Assembly: GCF_004798865.1 (NCBI RefSeq)
Contig: NW_025335941.1
Coordinates: 13,778,066 to 13,842,065 of the forward strand
Direction: 5' to 3'
DNA: 64,000 nucleotides
Origin: Varanus komodoensis
Taxonomy: Eukaryota; Chordata; Lepidosauria; Squamata; Varanidae
Positions 9,890-20,484 of this stretch are shown piece by piece; within the stretch, counting starts at the first letter, position 1; each line of letters starts with the position of its first letter. The position numbers were made by a program, and so were the translations under genes. The notes beneath the pieces are model-generated. The model searched no databases, was not told the origin of the DNA, and worked only from the letters and a program-made list of their open reading frames with translations.

Positions 9890-12640
9890 TAGGGGAATTG
9901 CTGTGTGTGGTTTGTTCAAGGGGCAGCTTGTCACATCTGAACCCCGCACTGTAGCTTTTCCCGGGTGGCTACCTGGCAAGAGTGACAAAAGCTCACATCA
10001 CACCTTGCAATCTTGTCAGCACCACCTCCAGCCTCCCTCACCAGTCCTGTTTGCCCCCTCTAGACTCGGAATGATACCCCTTTTCTGAGCACTTATTTCA
10101 TTTACCACCATTTTTTCTGGTGCTTTGGAAGTGGGTAATGAATAAACTTTTAAACATCATCTCCCCCACCCCATTATTCATATCTGCAGAAGAGCAGAAC
10201 CTCACCTGTCTGCTATGCGTAGAAAAAATTTTTCTTGTTTGTTATAGCTGTCAAGAGAAGTACAGACATGCAGTAGGTAATATATTAGGAAACCAAACAG
10301 CTGAATCTGCATTTAATGTGTGCACCCTTGTGAAGGGCTGGTAATATCTGGGGAAAAGGGAAAACAATGGGAATGAAGCAAGTGCCCCAGAATAGAGCAC
10401 TGACCTGTGTATGGAAACAACTTCCACCTGGCCATGTCACCCTCTTGCTATTATGTCTTCAACTGACAGTTGTTGATCTCTCTCCATCCTTTTGACATTT
10501 CACCAAGTTTCAGTGAAGCTGACAAACGTGTTCTCTTTTTTGGTAGGTTTTTTCCAGTGGCCCTTGCAAAAGGTATGGCAGTATTTCCAAAGCTTTTGGG
10601 AAGGAGCAAATGTCCTCAGTCCAAAGCAGAGATGTGAAAGCTTGACAGCCTCCACCCAAAAATAGTGAGTGAAAGACCCTCCTCATAGATTTAAATAAAA
10701 ATTCTCTCCCCACCCCCACTTTCTATAGTTAAATAAGTAGGTGGGCGTACTTCTGCCATAGTACACCACCATTCACCTCTAGTTGATAAATAGGGGGCAG
10801 AAATGTGGATGATGTTGAACATCTCATTGAAAGCAGGGCAGTGTGGACAGGCATTTGTGGCTGAATTTGCACCTGCATCCACATTCTGATAACCTCCCTT
10901 CCCTGTTATGCATATATACCCAGGAGGAGGGGCAGGGCAGGGAAGGGAGCATTGACCTGGTTTCTCGGACAAGAAGTAGGCATGTTCAAAGGGAGAGCAG
11001 TGGGAGAGATTCTGTGCAAACCAGGCTTGCTAACAGTGGTAAGAATTAACTGTTTAGACTCACAAGTGGTCCAGCTATCCATCAACTTGACTTTTTCTTT
11101 TTAGGATATAGCTAAGATACTTCTAGGTGTGAACCTAAACATGTAAGGTGTAAGCCTGACATACATATCTGGCCTTATAGCTGAACAGAACAAATAGGCA
11201 AACTAAGGACATGGACCAAGTCCTGCAAGACTTGTGGCAGAAGAGAAGCTTAAAAGTTGCAAAAGGAATGATTATTTTATTTTTATCTATAATAATTTTG
11301 AAGCCACTTTTAATAGGATAATTTTATTCTTAATTAAAAACTTGTCTACAAAAATGTTAAATTTGTTTGTCTTCCCATTCCAATGGCACTCAAAGAATTT
11401 CATCAGGGAGATGTTCTTGAATATTCAGTTTCACATGTGGAATTGATCCATTAACTGTATGTTCTGAATCTTGCTCATGCTGGTTCTTGATGACAAAAGG
11501 TGAACTGTATTTCTTGCAGAAAATTGGAGGTGGGGGAGAGCGACTGAGGAGCAAGCGCACCACTGATTGGTTGCCATTAACAAGCACTAATGGGAGTCAT
11601 AGTGATACAGTGGTAACCAGATAGCATATAGAGTGGATGTGAGTGCTAAGTGTTACAGTGTCTCTTGCTTTGACATATAATTACTGCACTTGGAATGGAT
11701 CTCCTGTTCTCTAAATTTTTAATCAGCTTATAGTTTTTCATAGGGCATTTCACTCCTTTTGGGTTTTCTTCTGCGGCTGTGTCTTAATCTTGTTTGGAGA
11801 GATTGTGCCTTTCATGGCCAAATGCTAGCACAGGAAAGGAGTAGAGAGAAAGGGTGGTAAATCATCCCTTTGATAGTGATAGCTGTTGTTTGCCCATGGC
11901 ACTGTAGGTCAGATTAAACATTTCCCTGTGGCCCATTTGTGCCAGATGTACTCTTGTTGAGTCTGTGAGATAACACTGGATAGCACTGCTGCAGGAGAAA
12001 TGCATGTGTTTCCAAGAGGCTGGGCTGAAGGATCAATGAGCCCTCAATGTATGCAGAGGGAACTTTTTTGGCCTGTGGGCCAGATTCTATTTTGGAGAAA
12101 CTCAGAAAATTTCTGCACATATTTCTGTGCAGAAAGACACCTTCCTGTGTTCCCTTTTCATAGGAAAGGATTTTCCTGACTTCAGAATATAAATCCTATT
12201 TTACGGGATGAAGAGAAAGAGCCCCACTTCTCATTAGAAACATTTGAGCCTTTTTGATATGAGTAATGTATACAAAGACAAGACTATGTCATGCCTAGGT
12301 AATGATTCCACAACCACAGGTTACTGGTCTATAAATATATTGACATATTGTGACATAATATATGACAATAATAAAAATAATAATATATTATGTCTGGTTT
12401 TCAAAATCTGTGAAGATGTTGGGAAGCTATCTTACAGGTAATGTCACTGCATCACACCATGGTGGGATCTGTGTCCCTCTTGCTTAAGAAAGGTGCATTG
12501 ACCAAAGCTTTTCAATTCTTAATTTAGAATTGTTAATATTAATAACCTATTTGTGACAAAAATAATTAGAGAAATATTAGCAAGGGAGCCTGTAATTCGA
12601 ATGTACTGTAAACCTGAAGAGCAATTTTCAAGAGGCCTTC
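9890..12640. other. Unassigned sequence
   Basis: No exon or repeat I can name. GC is a little higher near 9.9-10.1 and 10.9-11.0 kb, and an AT-rich run rich in ATA/AAT words lies at about 12340-12395. Short frames here overlap each other on both strands. Confidence 0.45.
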
Positions 12641-12649
12641 AGCATGATT

Positions 12650-12695
12650 ATTTGCATGATTATTTGCATGATTTGCAAATTTGCATGATTTGCAG
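12650..12695. promoter_or_regulatory. Cluster of octamer (POU-type) motifs
   Basis: Three exact copies of ATTTGCAT, the reverse complement of the ATGCAAAT octamer bound by POU-domain factors, lie at 12650-12657, 12662-12669 and 12679-12686. Two near copies (ATTTGCAA at 12671, ATTTGCAG at 12688) fill the gaps. Five related words in 46 bases is a homotypic cluster. It may be no more than a short tandem expansion of 'gattatttgcat'. No gene is visible nearby, so any role as an enhancer is inference. Confidence 0.35.
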
Positions 12696-12699
12696 AGTC

Positions 12700-13925
12700 T
12701 TGTGTATGTAGAGATTCCTACAGAAAACAGGCCTGGGCAGCACTTCTAGTTATGTTTTGTTCACGAACCAGAATAAATTGCCATTCACTAATGCTCTGAG
12801 CATTTTCTATATTAAACTAAACAACACAGCCAGGATGCTCCGCTAATGAACTTCTCTGTGGCATCTAGATGGCCTCTATTGGAAGATAGATTGCAGAAAA
12901 CCATAGACAATTGTTCCAACTTATGGTTGTTCTATACTCACATTTTTTGAAACTCTCATTTTTTGAAATGACTGCATTACCAATCTTATATATGAGTGAC
13001 AATTGGAGGAAGGATTGTGTATAACTTGATTATTGCTACTGATGCCCATTCTAAAATTCAATTCTCAAATTCTCACTATTAGAGATGTGTTGCCTCCCTG
13101 TAATTTCCCCCTCTCTTGTGGCACTGAGATGAAAACTCATGAGGTGTGATTAGACTGGGCTTTGTGAGATAACAGAAGGTGAGAATTTTCCTCCAGAGAA
13201 ATGGAACCGACCTAGCGGGATTGCTTTCTCTCTTGATCTTCCTTAGAGCCAGGTCCTTCCTGCCTGCCACTACTTTAATCTCGGTGTTATTCATTTTGCA
13301 TTAGCTTCATTGAAATTGACCTTTTTAAATGGAGATGGGGGATGTTCTACTATATTAAAATCCATGTTTCAAACAATAAATGGTTTCCATTTATTCAGGT
13401 GAACCACATCTTCTCATGATCCAAAGCCCAAGTCAGTAAGTGAACCCTTTCAACAATTCAAAGCACCTTTTTCATCTTGTGCCAACCCTGTAATTCCAAT
13501 AATTTATGTTTAATTTTTAAAACAGGTATCTAGCATAAGTGATCATGTGGGCTCTTCACAATATTCTGGTTTCTGTTATGTGGTTTTGGAAAAGAACTGG
13601 GGTACACATGTGTGTGCTGGGAGAAATACAGGGGTATTACTAGCTTCCTTTTCTGTAATTCCTCTTTATGTGAGCCATATTCCGATGGAGTGTTTGGGGG
13701 CCCTTTGTAGTTTGCTTTTCTTTCTCCTAATGGCAAGATAAATCTTGTAAGTGAAAATTACATGGCGTACTATTACTATGGTTTTTAATGCCATCACAAA
13801 ATACCAAGGGAGCAAGAGTCCTGTTGTTTCAAGAAGGCATAAAGATAAAATCACACTCTTTGAAGGATCATTCAGAATGGGACAAACAGTTTTTGTCTTC
13901 AGTTGCCAGGCATCAGTGGGAGACT
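12700..13925. other. Unassigned sequence
   Basis: I see no recognisable repeat or exon. Frames are short and overlap on both strands near 13.5-13.9 kb. Confidence 0.45.
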
Positions 13926-13988
13926 TACATAGCTCAATGGCTGAGTGCATGCTTTGCATGCAAAAGGTCTGAGATATAGGTCTCCAAC
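13926..13988 (+). mobile_element. tRNA-headed SINE, head fragment
   Basis: The segment 'catagctcaatggctgagtg' followed by 'catgctttgcatgcaaaaggtct' is the tRNA-like head of the SINE family also present at 6.3 and 56.7 kb. The body is missing. Confidence 0.55.
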
Positions 13989-13989
13989 T

Positions 13990-14003
13990 AAGGCTGCAAT
14001 CCT
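13990..14003. repeat. Left arm of a split palindromic repeat
   Basis: The arm 'aaggctgcaatcctat' is the reverse complement of 'ataggattgcagcc' at 14717-14731. The pair are the two ends of the short hairpin repeat, now separated by some 700 bases of SINE sequence. Confidence 0.5.
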
Positions 14004-14668
14004 ATTTATTTTATTTATTTGTTACATTTATAACCTGCCTTTTTTTTACTCGAAGAAATGGCTTACACGAGTTTCCTCCTCCATCTTATCCTCACAACAA
14101 CAACCCTGTGAGGTTGGTTGGGCTGAGAGTCTATGACTGCTCAAAGTTGGCTCCGTGGCTGAGCGGGGATCAGAACCCAGAACTTCTGACTCCCTTTCCC
14201 ACTCCATCACATGGGTTTATTTTTTATTTATTTTTCAATGTATATCCTGCTTTTTCCTACAAAGGGCTCAAGGCAGCTTACATCATTCTCCTCCTCCATC
14301 TTATTCCCATAACAACAGCCCTGTGAGGTAGGTTGGGCTGAGAGTCTATGACTGCTCAAAGTTGGCTCCGTGGCTGAGCGGGGATCAGAACCCAGAACTT
14401 CTGACTCCCTTTCCCACTCCATCACATGGGTTTATTTTTTATTTATTTTTCAATGTATATCCTGCTTTTTCCTACAAAGGGCTCAAGGCAGCTTACATCA
14501 TTCTCCTCCTCCATCTTATTCCCATAACAACAGCCCTGTGAGGTAGGTTGGGCTGAGAGTCTGTGACTGGCCCAAAGTCACCCATTGGCTCCATGGCCGA
14601 GCGGGGAATAGAACCCAGATCGCCTGAGTCCCAGTCCCGTGCTCTTAACCACTACACCACACTGGCAT
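14004..14668 (-). mobile_element. Tandem array of three Sauria-type SINE copies
   Basis: On the minus strand the rightmost copy (14431-14668) reads 'gtgtggtgtagtggttaaga', an A-box-like tRNA head, then 'gggttctattccccgc' as B box, then 'cagactctcagcccaacct' and 'cacagggctgttgttatggg', ending in TAAA-type sequence. This is the tRNA-derived Sauria SINE pattern. Two more copies follow head to tail (14216-14430 and 14004-14215) and lack the tRNA A-box end. The bases 14121-14335 and 14336-14550 are identical by eye. The left copy has its own distinct 3' half. Non-coding. Confidence 0.85.
14121..14550. repeat. Perfect 215-bp tandem duplication within the SINE array
   Basis: Unit 1 (14121-14335) and unit 2 (14336-14550) show no difference in a base-by-base reading. 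Each unit spans the 5' half of one SINE and the 3' half of the next, so the middle SINE is a hybrid of the outer two. Confidence 0.9.
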
Positions 14669-14733
14669 GCTGGCTGGGGAATACTGGGAATTGTAGAACT
14701 TTCTCTCCACCCATGCATAGGATTGCAGCCTAA
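14669..14733. repeat. Palindromic repeat remnants
   Basis: The stretch 'catgctggctggggaatactggga' resembles one arm of the reptile repeat that carries 'aactcccatcat'. It is followed by 'ataggattgcagcc', the right arm of the split hairpin that begins at 13990. Confidence 0.45.
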
Positions 14734-14739
14734 AAGGGT

Positions 14740-15680
14740 GAGGTGATAAGAAGACCTCTTCATGAAATTCAGTGGAGCTGGTTTGAGATTTGTCCGATGA
14801 GAACAGTCAGCTTGAGACTAACTTGGTATATTTACATTCATATATCCAGATTATAGTAATTTTACAATAATTTCAAAAATGGCTTGTTCTGGGGCCATTT
14901 ATTGTCTAATCTAGCATCAGCATCATGTCATATTGGCATTCGATGTAGCAGAAATTTCAGCTCTCTGTTGTGTAGATCCAGTAATCCAGGTATGGTCTAC
15001 AAGTGTGCAAGACCCAGGCATTTATATACCCCCACCAAACACAACTGAGACAGTTCCAGAAAGTACAGAGAAAGGACTGTGGCTGCTCATCAGGTGCTAT
15101 CCAATAGCTCTGTATGAGCATTGCCCAAAAATATGCCAATTCTGTCCTATGAATTCTGACCGTTCTTTTAGGCAGGGATGGATTTGACAATGTGTAGTTT
15201 CACTTGTGAGTTTACCAAATAACCTCAGACAATCTTTCCCCTTAATGTTCCAAAAATTCCACAAAATAGCTGGAAGCTAACAGCATAAATCTTTTGATTG
15301 AAAAGGAAAGATAGTTTATTAGCATCATAGTCCTACTAGCTTGCTGCGAGAGGCTAGGATCTGGCAGAGGTGCTCCTTTTCTAGCTTCTGCCAGCAACGG
15401 ATTCATGTGTGGGCTGTAGAAAGCATAAGACCCTCTAACTGGGCCTTCCATCGGTGAACCCAGTTCTGTGACAGGAGCCTGATTTGGTTCCCTCACTTGT
15501 GCCCGTCTGGAGCTGACACAGAAGAATTCCTTCCTTTCATAACTAACAGGAGATCCAAAACAGCAGCAACCCATTCCACTAAGATAAAAAAGGATACTTC
15601 CTTCTCTTACCCTAACTGGCATAAGCCAGCAGGGCCCTGGATGAAGTGGTATATTAGCCGAGTTGTTCCTGCACCATGAC
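14740..15680. other. Unassigned sequence with a GC-richer block
   Basis: From 15242 to 15622 the minus strand stays open for 126 codons and base composition is richer in G/C than around it. I find no domain, no signal peptide and no splice sites in sensible places. The low-coordinate edge contains 'agtttattagcatc', whose reverse has an AATAAA signal, so an old LTR or processed transcript is possible. No function is assigned. Confidence 0.35.
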
Positions 15681-15682
15681 CT

Positions 15683-16070
15683 TTTTACTTATTTATTTTC
15701 TATACCATCCAAGAGCCAAAGCTCTCTGGCTGGTTCAAAAAAGCATATTTAAAGAACAGTATAAAATACACCATTAGAACACATTAAAACATACAGGTTA
15801 ACAATAAAAAATTTAAATACAAAATTTAAGCAGGAAAAATTATAAGTTGAGGAAACCCTATTTATCCCTGTCTAACAACCAGCAGGCCTCAGTAACTATT
15901 TAAATGCCCTATAGTACTTGATGGTCTTGACCTGACGCTAACAGGATAGTCATGTTGGCACCAGGCAGACTTCAGTGGGGAGCTCATTCCATAAGTGGGA
16001 GGCCACCACTGAAAAGGCTCTTAGCCTTGTTGCCACCTCCCTTGGAGATGGCAATCAGAGTAAGGCCCCA
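15683..16070 (-). repeat. LINE-derived squamate repeat, reverse orientation
   Basis: It begins with a TTTATTT-type tail and continues through an A-rich run of 'aaaatac' and 'ttaaaaca' words. It then reads 'agtggggagctcattccataag', 'ggccaccactgaaaaggctc' and 'ttgccacctcccttgg'. This is the order of a very common squamate repeat (usual form: 'gagttccacaaggt', then 'accaccactgagaaggccct'). I take it as the 3' part of a LINE by its tail. Exact clade not known to me. Confidence 0.55.
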
Positions 16071-16074
16071 GAAT

Positions 16075-17360
16075 GTAATATTAGTCTGTGAGTACATACT
16101 TTCTAGTTAGTGTGCGATGATATGTACATTTGGACAGAAAAAGATCTGAAGACTCCAGCATGTCTTTCTGTGCAAACATATATAGAATTATACTCTCAAT
16201 TGCTTAAAACATGATTTCACAAGCAATTTTTTATTACATGTCACCAAACATACTCATGGTATGCAGTGCCACATCTGTCTGCAAGTAAGTTTCAGTCTAT
16301 CATTCAATGAAAGCCTTTTGTTGACAGCATTAACCAAGAGAGAGTTGATTAAGTAGTTTATGACCACCAGCAGAATTCTCTTGATTAAATAATGGCATGG
16401 GCATTCAATTGTGTAAATGTATAGCTATTTATAAGGCATGCCAAAGGTTCATTCTAAAAAGTTATTGGTGGCAAGTAGTAACTAATGGAGGAACAGCGAT
16501 ACAGCATTACTGTATTCTTCAAAGGGGAGAAAATGGATTGCACTACATAACATGCACACATAAAATAAATGATCAATGTGCCACAGGGAATATATTCCTT
16601 CATATATTTCAATGAGGAAACTCTGCTTCTTACTTAGGAATATTCTTATATGTTCATTTAGTGCTCCTGCGCATCTGAGTAGCTGACATTTAAAATGATG
16701 GGAGAAAAATGTTGACTTCACTGATGTTTATGACAGTCTTGAAGTATTATCTTTCATGGGATTTTATTTATACAGGCATCCAGGGAAATGACTGCTAGCT
16801 GGCACCTCCAGGATTGTCATGACTTCCAAAATAACACAGTGTATTTAAATGTTGCAAATCATAGAGAGTCAGAGGGTTTCTGAGCAGGCTTCCGAAACAG
16901 GAGAATTAAATCCAGATTAAATTCCAGTTAAAATATTACTGTATCATAAAGTGCATGCAACAGTATTGTGTTGTGAATGCAGAATTCTTATTTGGAGGAG
17001 GGGCTTTCTGACTCTTGGGAAAAGTGTGGCAAAAAGAATTCCTGTGTTGCTGCTTCTGTTCTTGTTTCTGTTAAAGTGTCTAACTGTAGTTAGAGGTTCT
17101 AGGCCTCAGCTGTGTTTTACACAAAAATAAACTGCTTCATTCTTACAAAATGAAGGGTCTGTTCCTCGTTGCAGCTGGAGAGCACCATTGAACTGAGTAC
17201 TTAATGCAAGCAGAGAGGCTAATTTTATTGGAATTTGGTCAGTGATGTTCAAAATTGATGATAATTTAGGACATCAGCTGTGTGCGTAGGATTATCCAAC
17301 CCTATTTTGGCACCTTTCACTGTCACTAAATAGCCTGGAAGGCAGTACATTTGGGAGTGT
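16075..17360. other. Unassigned AT-rich sequence
   Basis: No gene or nameable repeat. Frames are at most 79 codons and overlap on both strands near 16.4-16.7 kb. Confidence 0.45.
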
Positions 17361-17365
17361 TTCAT

Positions 17366-17558
17366 CAAGTCAGACCATTGGTTTGTCTTGTTCTTGGCTG
17401 CCTACTTTGACTTGTGTGATTCTCCAGGGCCTGAGATAGAGAGGTCTTTCTATCACTGACCAATCCTGTTAAGCAGGGATGTCAGGGCTTGAACCTGAGA
17501 CCTTCTGCATTCACAGCATGCACTTTGTCAACTTATGGCTCATTTCCTAGCTGAGCTC
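17366..17558 (-). mobile_element. tRNA-headed SINE
   Basis: On the minus strand the head runs 'gctcagctaggaaatgagcc', then 'gcatgctgtgaatgcagaag', then 'gtctcaggttcaagccctga', which includes a good B-box-like GGTTCAAGCCC. The far end 'accaatggtctgacttgatg' is the normal tail of this lizard SINE family. Same family as 6.3 and 56.7 kb, opposite orientation. Confidence 0.7.
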
Positions 17559-17559
17559 C

Positions 17560-18585
17560 CTTGGGCCAATGCGTCATCTGAAATGACCTTTGTGTGCTAT
17601 GATTCTGCCTGCTGAACTTCCTTGCTGAACTTACAACAGGATCACTTGGCAGGGGATAGTCTTACCAGTGGAATGTGAAGCAAGGAGAGGCAGACAGAAC
17701 AGGCACGTTATGATCACCCCTTTCCTGTGACAGCAATGACTGCCCAATAGCTGAGCAAACTGTGCACAGCAAGGTCTATCATGGGAAACTGCAGCTGACA
17801 GATCAAACCTGTTCACATAGATTTCCTGTTTCAGCTTGTAGCCAGCTTGCACTGAGCCACAGCAAAAATATACTGATCTGCCTGGATTACGTTCATTTCA
17901 GGATCCTCGTTTCACATATGCAGAACATCCCTGTGCTTTTGAGTTTCTAAAATACCTTCAATCACAGATTCAGACAAAATCTGAAGATGGACAGAGAGAA
18001 AAAATGGAACTTTAAAAAAACCTTTAAGAGGTGGGAATGCATATCACAAAAATGGGGCCTTTGCAAAGAAGGATTTCTCACTTGGGCCCAGTGCTCCCAA
18101 AACTGCACAAGTGAAAGGGCAGCCATTGCTGACCTTAAAGTGTAGGCAGAGTGATATGCACGAAGGTGGTCCCACTTGTATTCTAACATTGCTTTTTATT
18201 GTAGTTGCCATTGTACAGTGAGCTGTACTGGGAATTCTAAATTATTAAATGCACACATGCAATTAATTAAACTCACACATGCAGCTCATAACAGGATATT
18301 GCAGCAATCTCTGGATGAACACAAATGTGTGATTTAGTCACAAGTCTGCAGCATTTTATGTTGCATTAGACAAGGAATTAAATCATGGTTGTTGGTGTTG
18401 TAGTAGTGCTTTAAATAATGGCTTGCAGTTTATTTCTGGGTGAAGTAATTAATAGTTGCAATGCTCAGTCGTCCTCAATAAAGGCAGTGCCATTGTCAAA
18501 TTTTTAAAAGACTGACTGGTTCATTGCTACCTAAATCTTCAGCAAGTGATGATGAACAATATTTTTCTATTATAGTAATTGTATT
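17560..18585. other. Unassigned sequence
   Basis: Nothing recognised. Frames up to 75 codons overlap on both strands at 17.6-18.2 kb. Confidence 0.45.
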
Positions 18586-18589
18586 TATT

Positions 18590-18845
18590 TAAGAAAGTCA
18601 TACTGGATCAAACCAAATGCTATCCAGTCCATCATTCTGTTCATGGTGGTCAGTCAAGTGCCTGTGAGAAACTAACAAGTACAATAACACCTTTCTGCTT
18701 GTGTTTCCCAGCCACAGATATACAAAGACATATTGCTTCTGGCACTAGAATAATAGTCATTATGACTAGTAGCCATTTGATCCTCCATTACTGGAACGTG
18801 TGGCAGCAAATTCCATAGATTACCTATACTCTGTGAAAAGATAAC
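18590..18845 (+). repeat. Squamate interspersed repeat (LINE-type body)
   Basis: Landmarks in order are 'atactggatcaaaccaaatg', 'ccagtccatcattctgttca', 'ctgcttgtgtttcccagcca', 'acatattgcttctgg', 'tagtagccatttgatcctcc' and 'gcaaattccatagattacct'. These follow a well-known reptile repeat (usual form: 'ctggatcagaccaaaggccc', then 'agtccagcatcctgttctc'). The 79-codon frame here is a product of that repeat and not a gene. I do not know its formal name. Confidence 0.6.
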
Positions 18846-18905
18846 TATTTTTTCTGTTATTTTCTTTTATTTTTAACCTGCTGCTCTAATAATAAAACAT
18901 CCACT

Positions 18906-19105
18906 TGATGGTGAGCTTGACACAATGAAAACCTGCACTCAGAATTGTCATTGAACCATGAGTTGTTGTAAGCTGGGTTGTGTGAACCCGGCCATGTTAA
19001 CAATGTTAACCACAAACAACCATGAATAGAATCCTGTTTGTTGGGTTGTGAACTATGGGTTGTGCAGAATTGACAAACCATGATTTGTTAACACAACACC
19101 CTCAA
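18906..19105 (+). repeat. Direct-repeat-ended interspersed repeat, copy B
   Basis: It shares 'cattgaaccatgagttgttg' exactly with copy A at 991-1010, followed by 'gctgggttgtgtgaaccc'. It then has several variants of 'gggttgtgaactatgggttg' and ends near 'aacacaacaccctcaaccca'. Same orientation as copy A. Confidence 0.55.
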
Positions 19106-19187
19106 CCCAGATTCAGCTGTGAGTGTGGATTGCCTTATTGTCTGGAACCAGTCAAAGGGATGGCTTCAGATTTAGTCATATACACAG

Positions 19188-19275
19188 TAGGCCCATTTAA
19201 ATCAACTGGACTTAAATTAATCATGGACAGCTCACATGCCATTGATGTTAATGGGTCTACTTTAAGTATGAACTA
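19188..19275. repeat. Palindromic reptile repeat
   Basis: The left arm 'cccatttaaatcaactggactt' and right arm 'gttaatgggtctactttaag' are imperfect inverted partners. They match the hairpin family whose arms read 'cccattgatttcaatgggact' and 'tcaatgggtctactctaag'. Confidence 0.5.
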
Positions 19276-19279
19276 GTAG

Positions 19280-20040
19280 TACTCATTTTTTCTAAAAGGC
19301 TGCCCTGTAGGATTCTAGTGAGCTATTCGAGGAAGCAGCATGAAAGCTGAAACTGATGAGGGCATTTCCAGTAAGAATGTTTTTGTAGGGAAGGGAAGAT
19401 TTTCCTCCAGAAAACTATGTAATGTTTTCTGCCATTTTTAAGATTAAAAAGTAATAACAGTAGATCTATTGCACTTAATTATATGAGTTGAAAGAATAAA
19501 AGCAAAGATACTAGGCACAAAGAATGCTGAATCAAATGTCCAACTGCTAAACAGGCCAGGATGAGAATCATTAAATCAATTCTGGTTTTAATTTTATTTT
19601 TCTAACCAAAGGGGAAAAGAGGGTCATGAATTCTTATCAGGATTCCTAAAAGACAGCTTGGCATTGGTTTTGACTTCTTAAAATTAAAATTATATTGATT
19701 TTATGTTTTATTAAATTAATGCTCTTCCTCTAGTCTGCTTTAGGAAAAGAAAAATGTTTTCAAGGCAGTTTTGGCTTTTGTCTATTGCTTGGATTTGAAT
19801 GCAGAATGCATATTTGCATCTTCCAAATTAACTGGACAAAGGAATCACTGAAAAGCGCACTTCTGTAAAGTCTGTGTTCAGCAGAAATGAAGCTAACGTT
19901 CCCTTCGGTTGACAGACAATTGGATTTGGGGTACTCAACATTGAGCAATGTGTGGGAGGTGGGGGACTAATTCTTTGTCCACGGTCTACATAGTGGAACA
20001 CCTCCAACAGCATAGCCATATGGATGCTCTGAGCAGGGAG
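19280..20040. other. Unassigned AT-rich sequence
   Basis: No feature recognised. A 122-codon minus frame (19828-20196) crosses into the LTR relic and is taken as chance. Confidence 0.4.
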
Positions 20041-20042
20041 GC

Positions 20043-20481
20043 TGACAGGATCTGAACTACTCCATGGCTTCATCTGCTTGCAGGACCAGGGCCCAGGCAA
20101 TGCTGGGCTGCTCAGACCCTGACAGGCACCGGCTGTGAGACCTGAGGGAAGAACTGAATAAGAACAGGCTCTTCCTGCCCATTCTTTGCCTTGCAATAAG
20201 GGTCTTTTTGACCTGCTGGGGGTGCTTTGTGACTCCTGATTGCTACTTGGGCTTTGCCCCTGCCCTGCCCTGCCCTGCCCTGCCCTGATCTAGCTATCCG
20301 TGCTCACTCAGACCTCCTCATGTCCCTGATCCTTCTTTGATCATGTCTTCCTGGAATTCGACTTGGGACTACTCCTTGACTTTGTCTGTGTTTCTGGCTC
20401 CTTAATGGACTTTGGACTGTGCTTGGACTCTGCCTGGTCTGCTTATTGCCTGGGTCCTGGTTCCTGCCATGGACTCTGACA
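20043..20481 (+). mobile_element. LTR relic, relative of the 9.4-kb solo LTR (fossil)
   Basis: It aligns by eye with the LTR at 9412-9882 in the same orientation. The shared landmarks are a 'gggaagaact...taagaa' segment, 'caggctcttcc', a 'ttgcaataagggt' segment and a C/T-rich second half, ending at CTGACA (20476-20481). No clear target duplication flanks it, so it is probably older and its left boundary is approximate. It contains a short (CCCTG)n run. No internal retroelement region is attached. Confidence 0.55.
20252..20286. repeat. (CCCTG)n short tandem repeat
   Basis: About six uninterrupted CCCTG units lie inside the LTR relic. Confidence 0.85.
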
Positions 20482-20484
20482 GAC

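Noticed and set aside
14121-14550. CRISPR-like or satellite array
   Set aside because: There are only two units, no unique spacers, and each unit is plainly made of SINE halves.
15242-15622. 126-codon minus-strand frame as a gene
   Set aside because: No domain, signal peptide, splice sites or family resemblance, and one edge looks like an old transcript or LTR end.
20252-20286. Regulatory GC box cluster
   Set aside because: It is a plain CCCTG tandem repeat inside an LTR relic.
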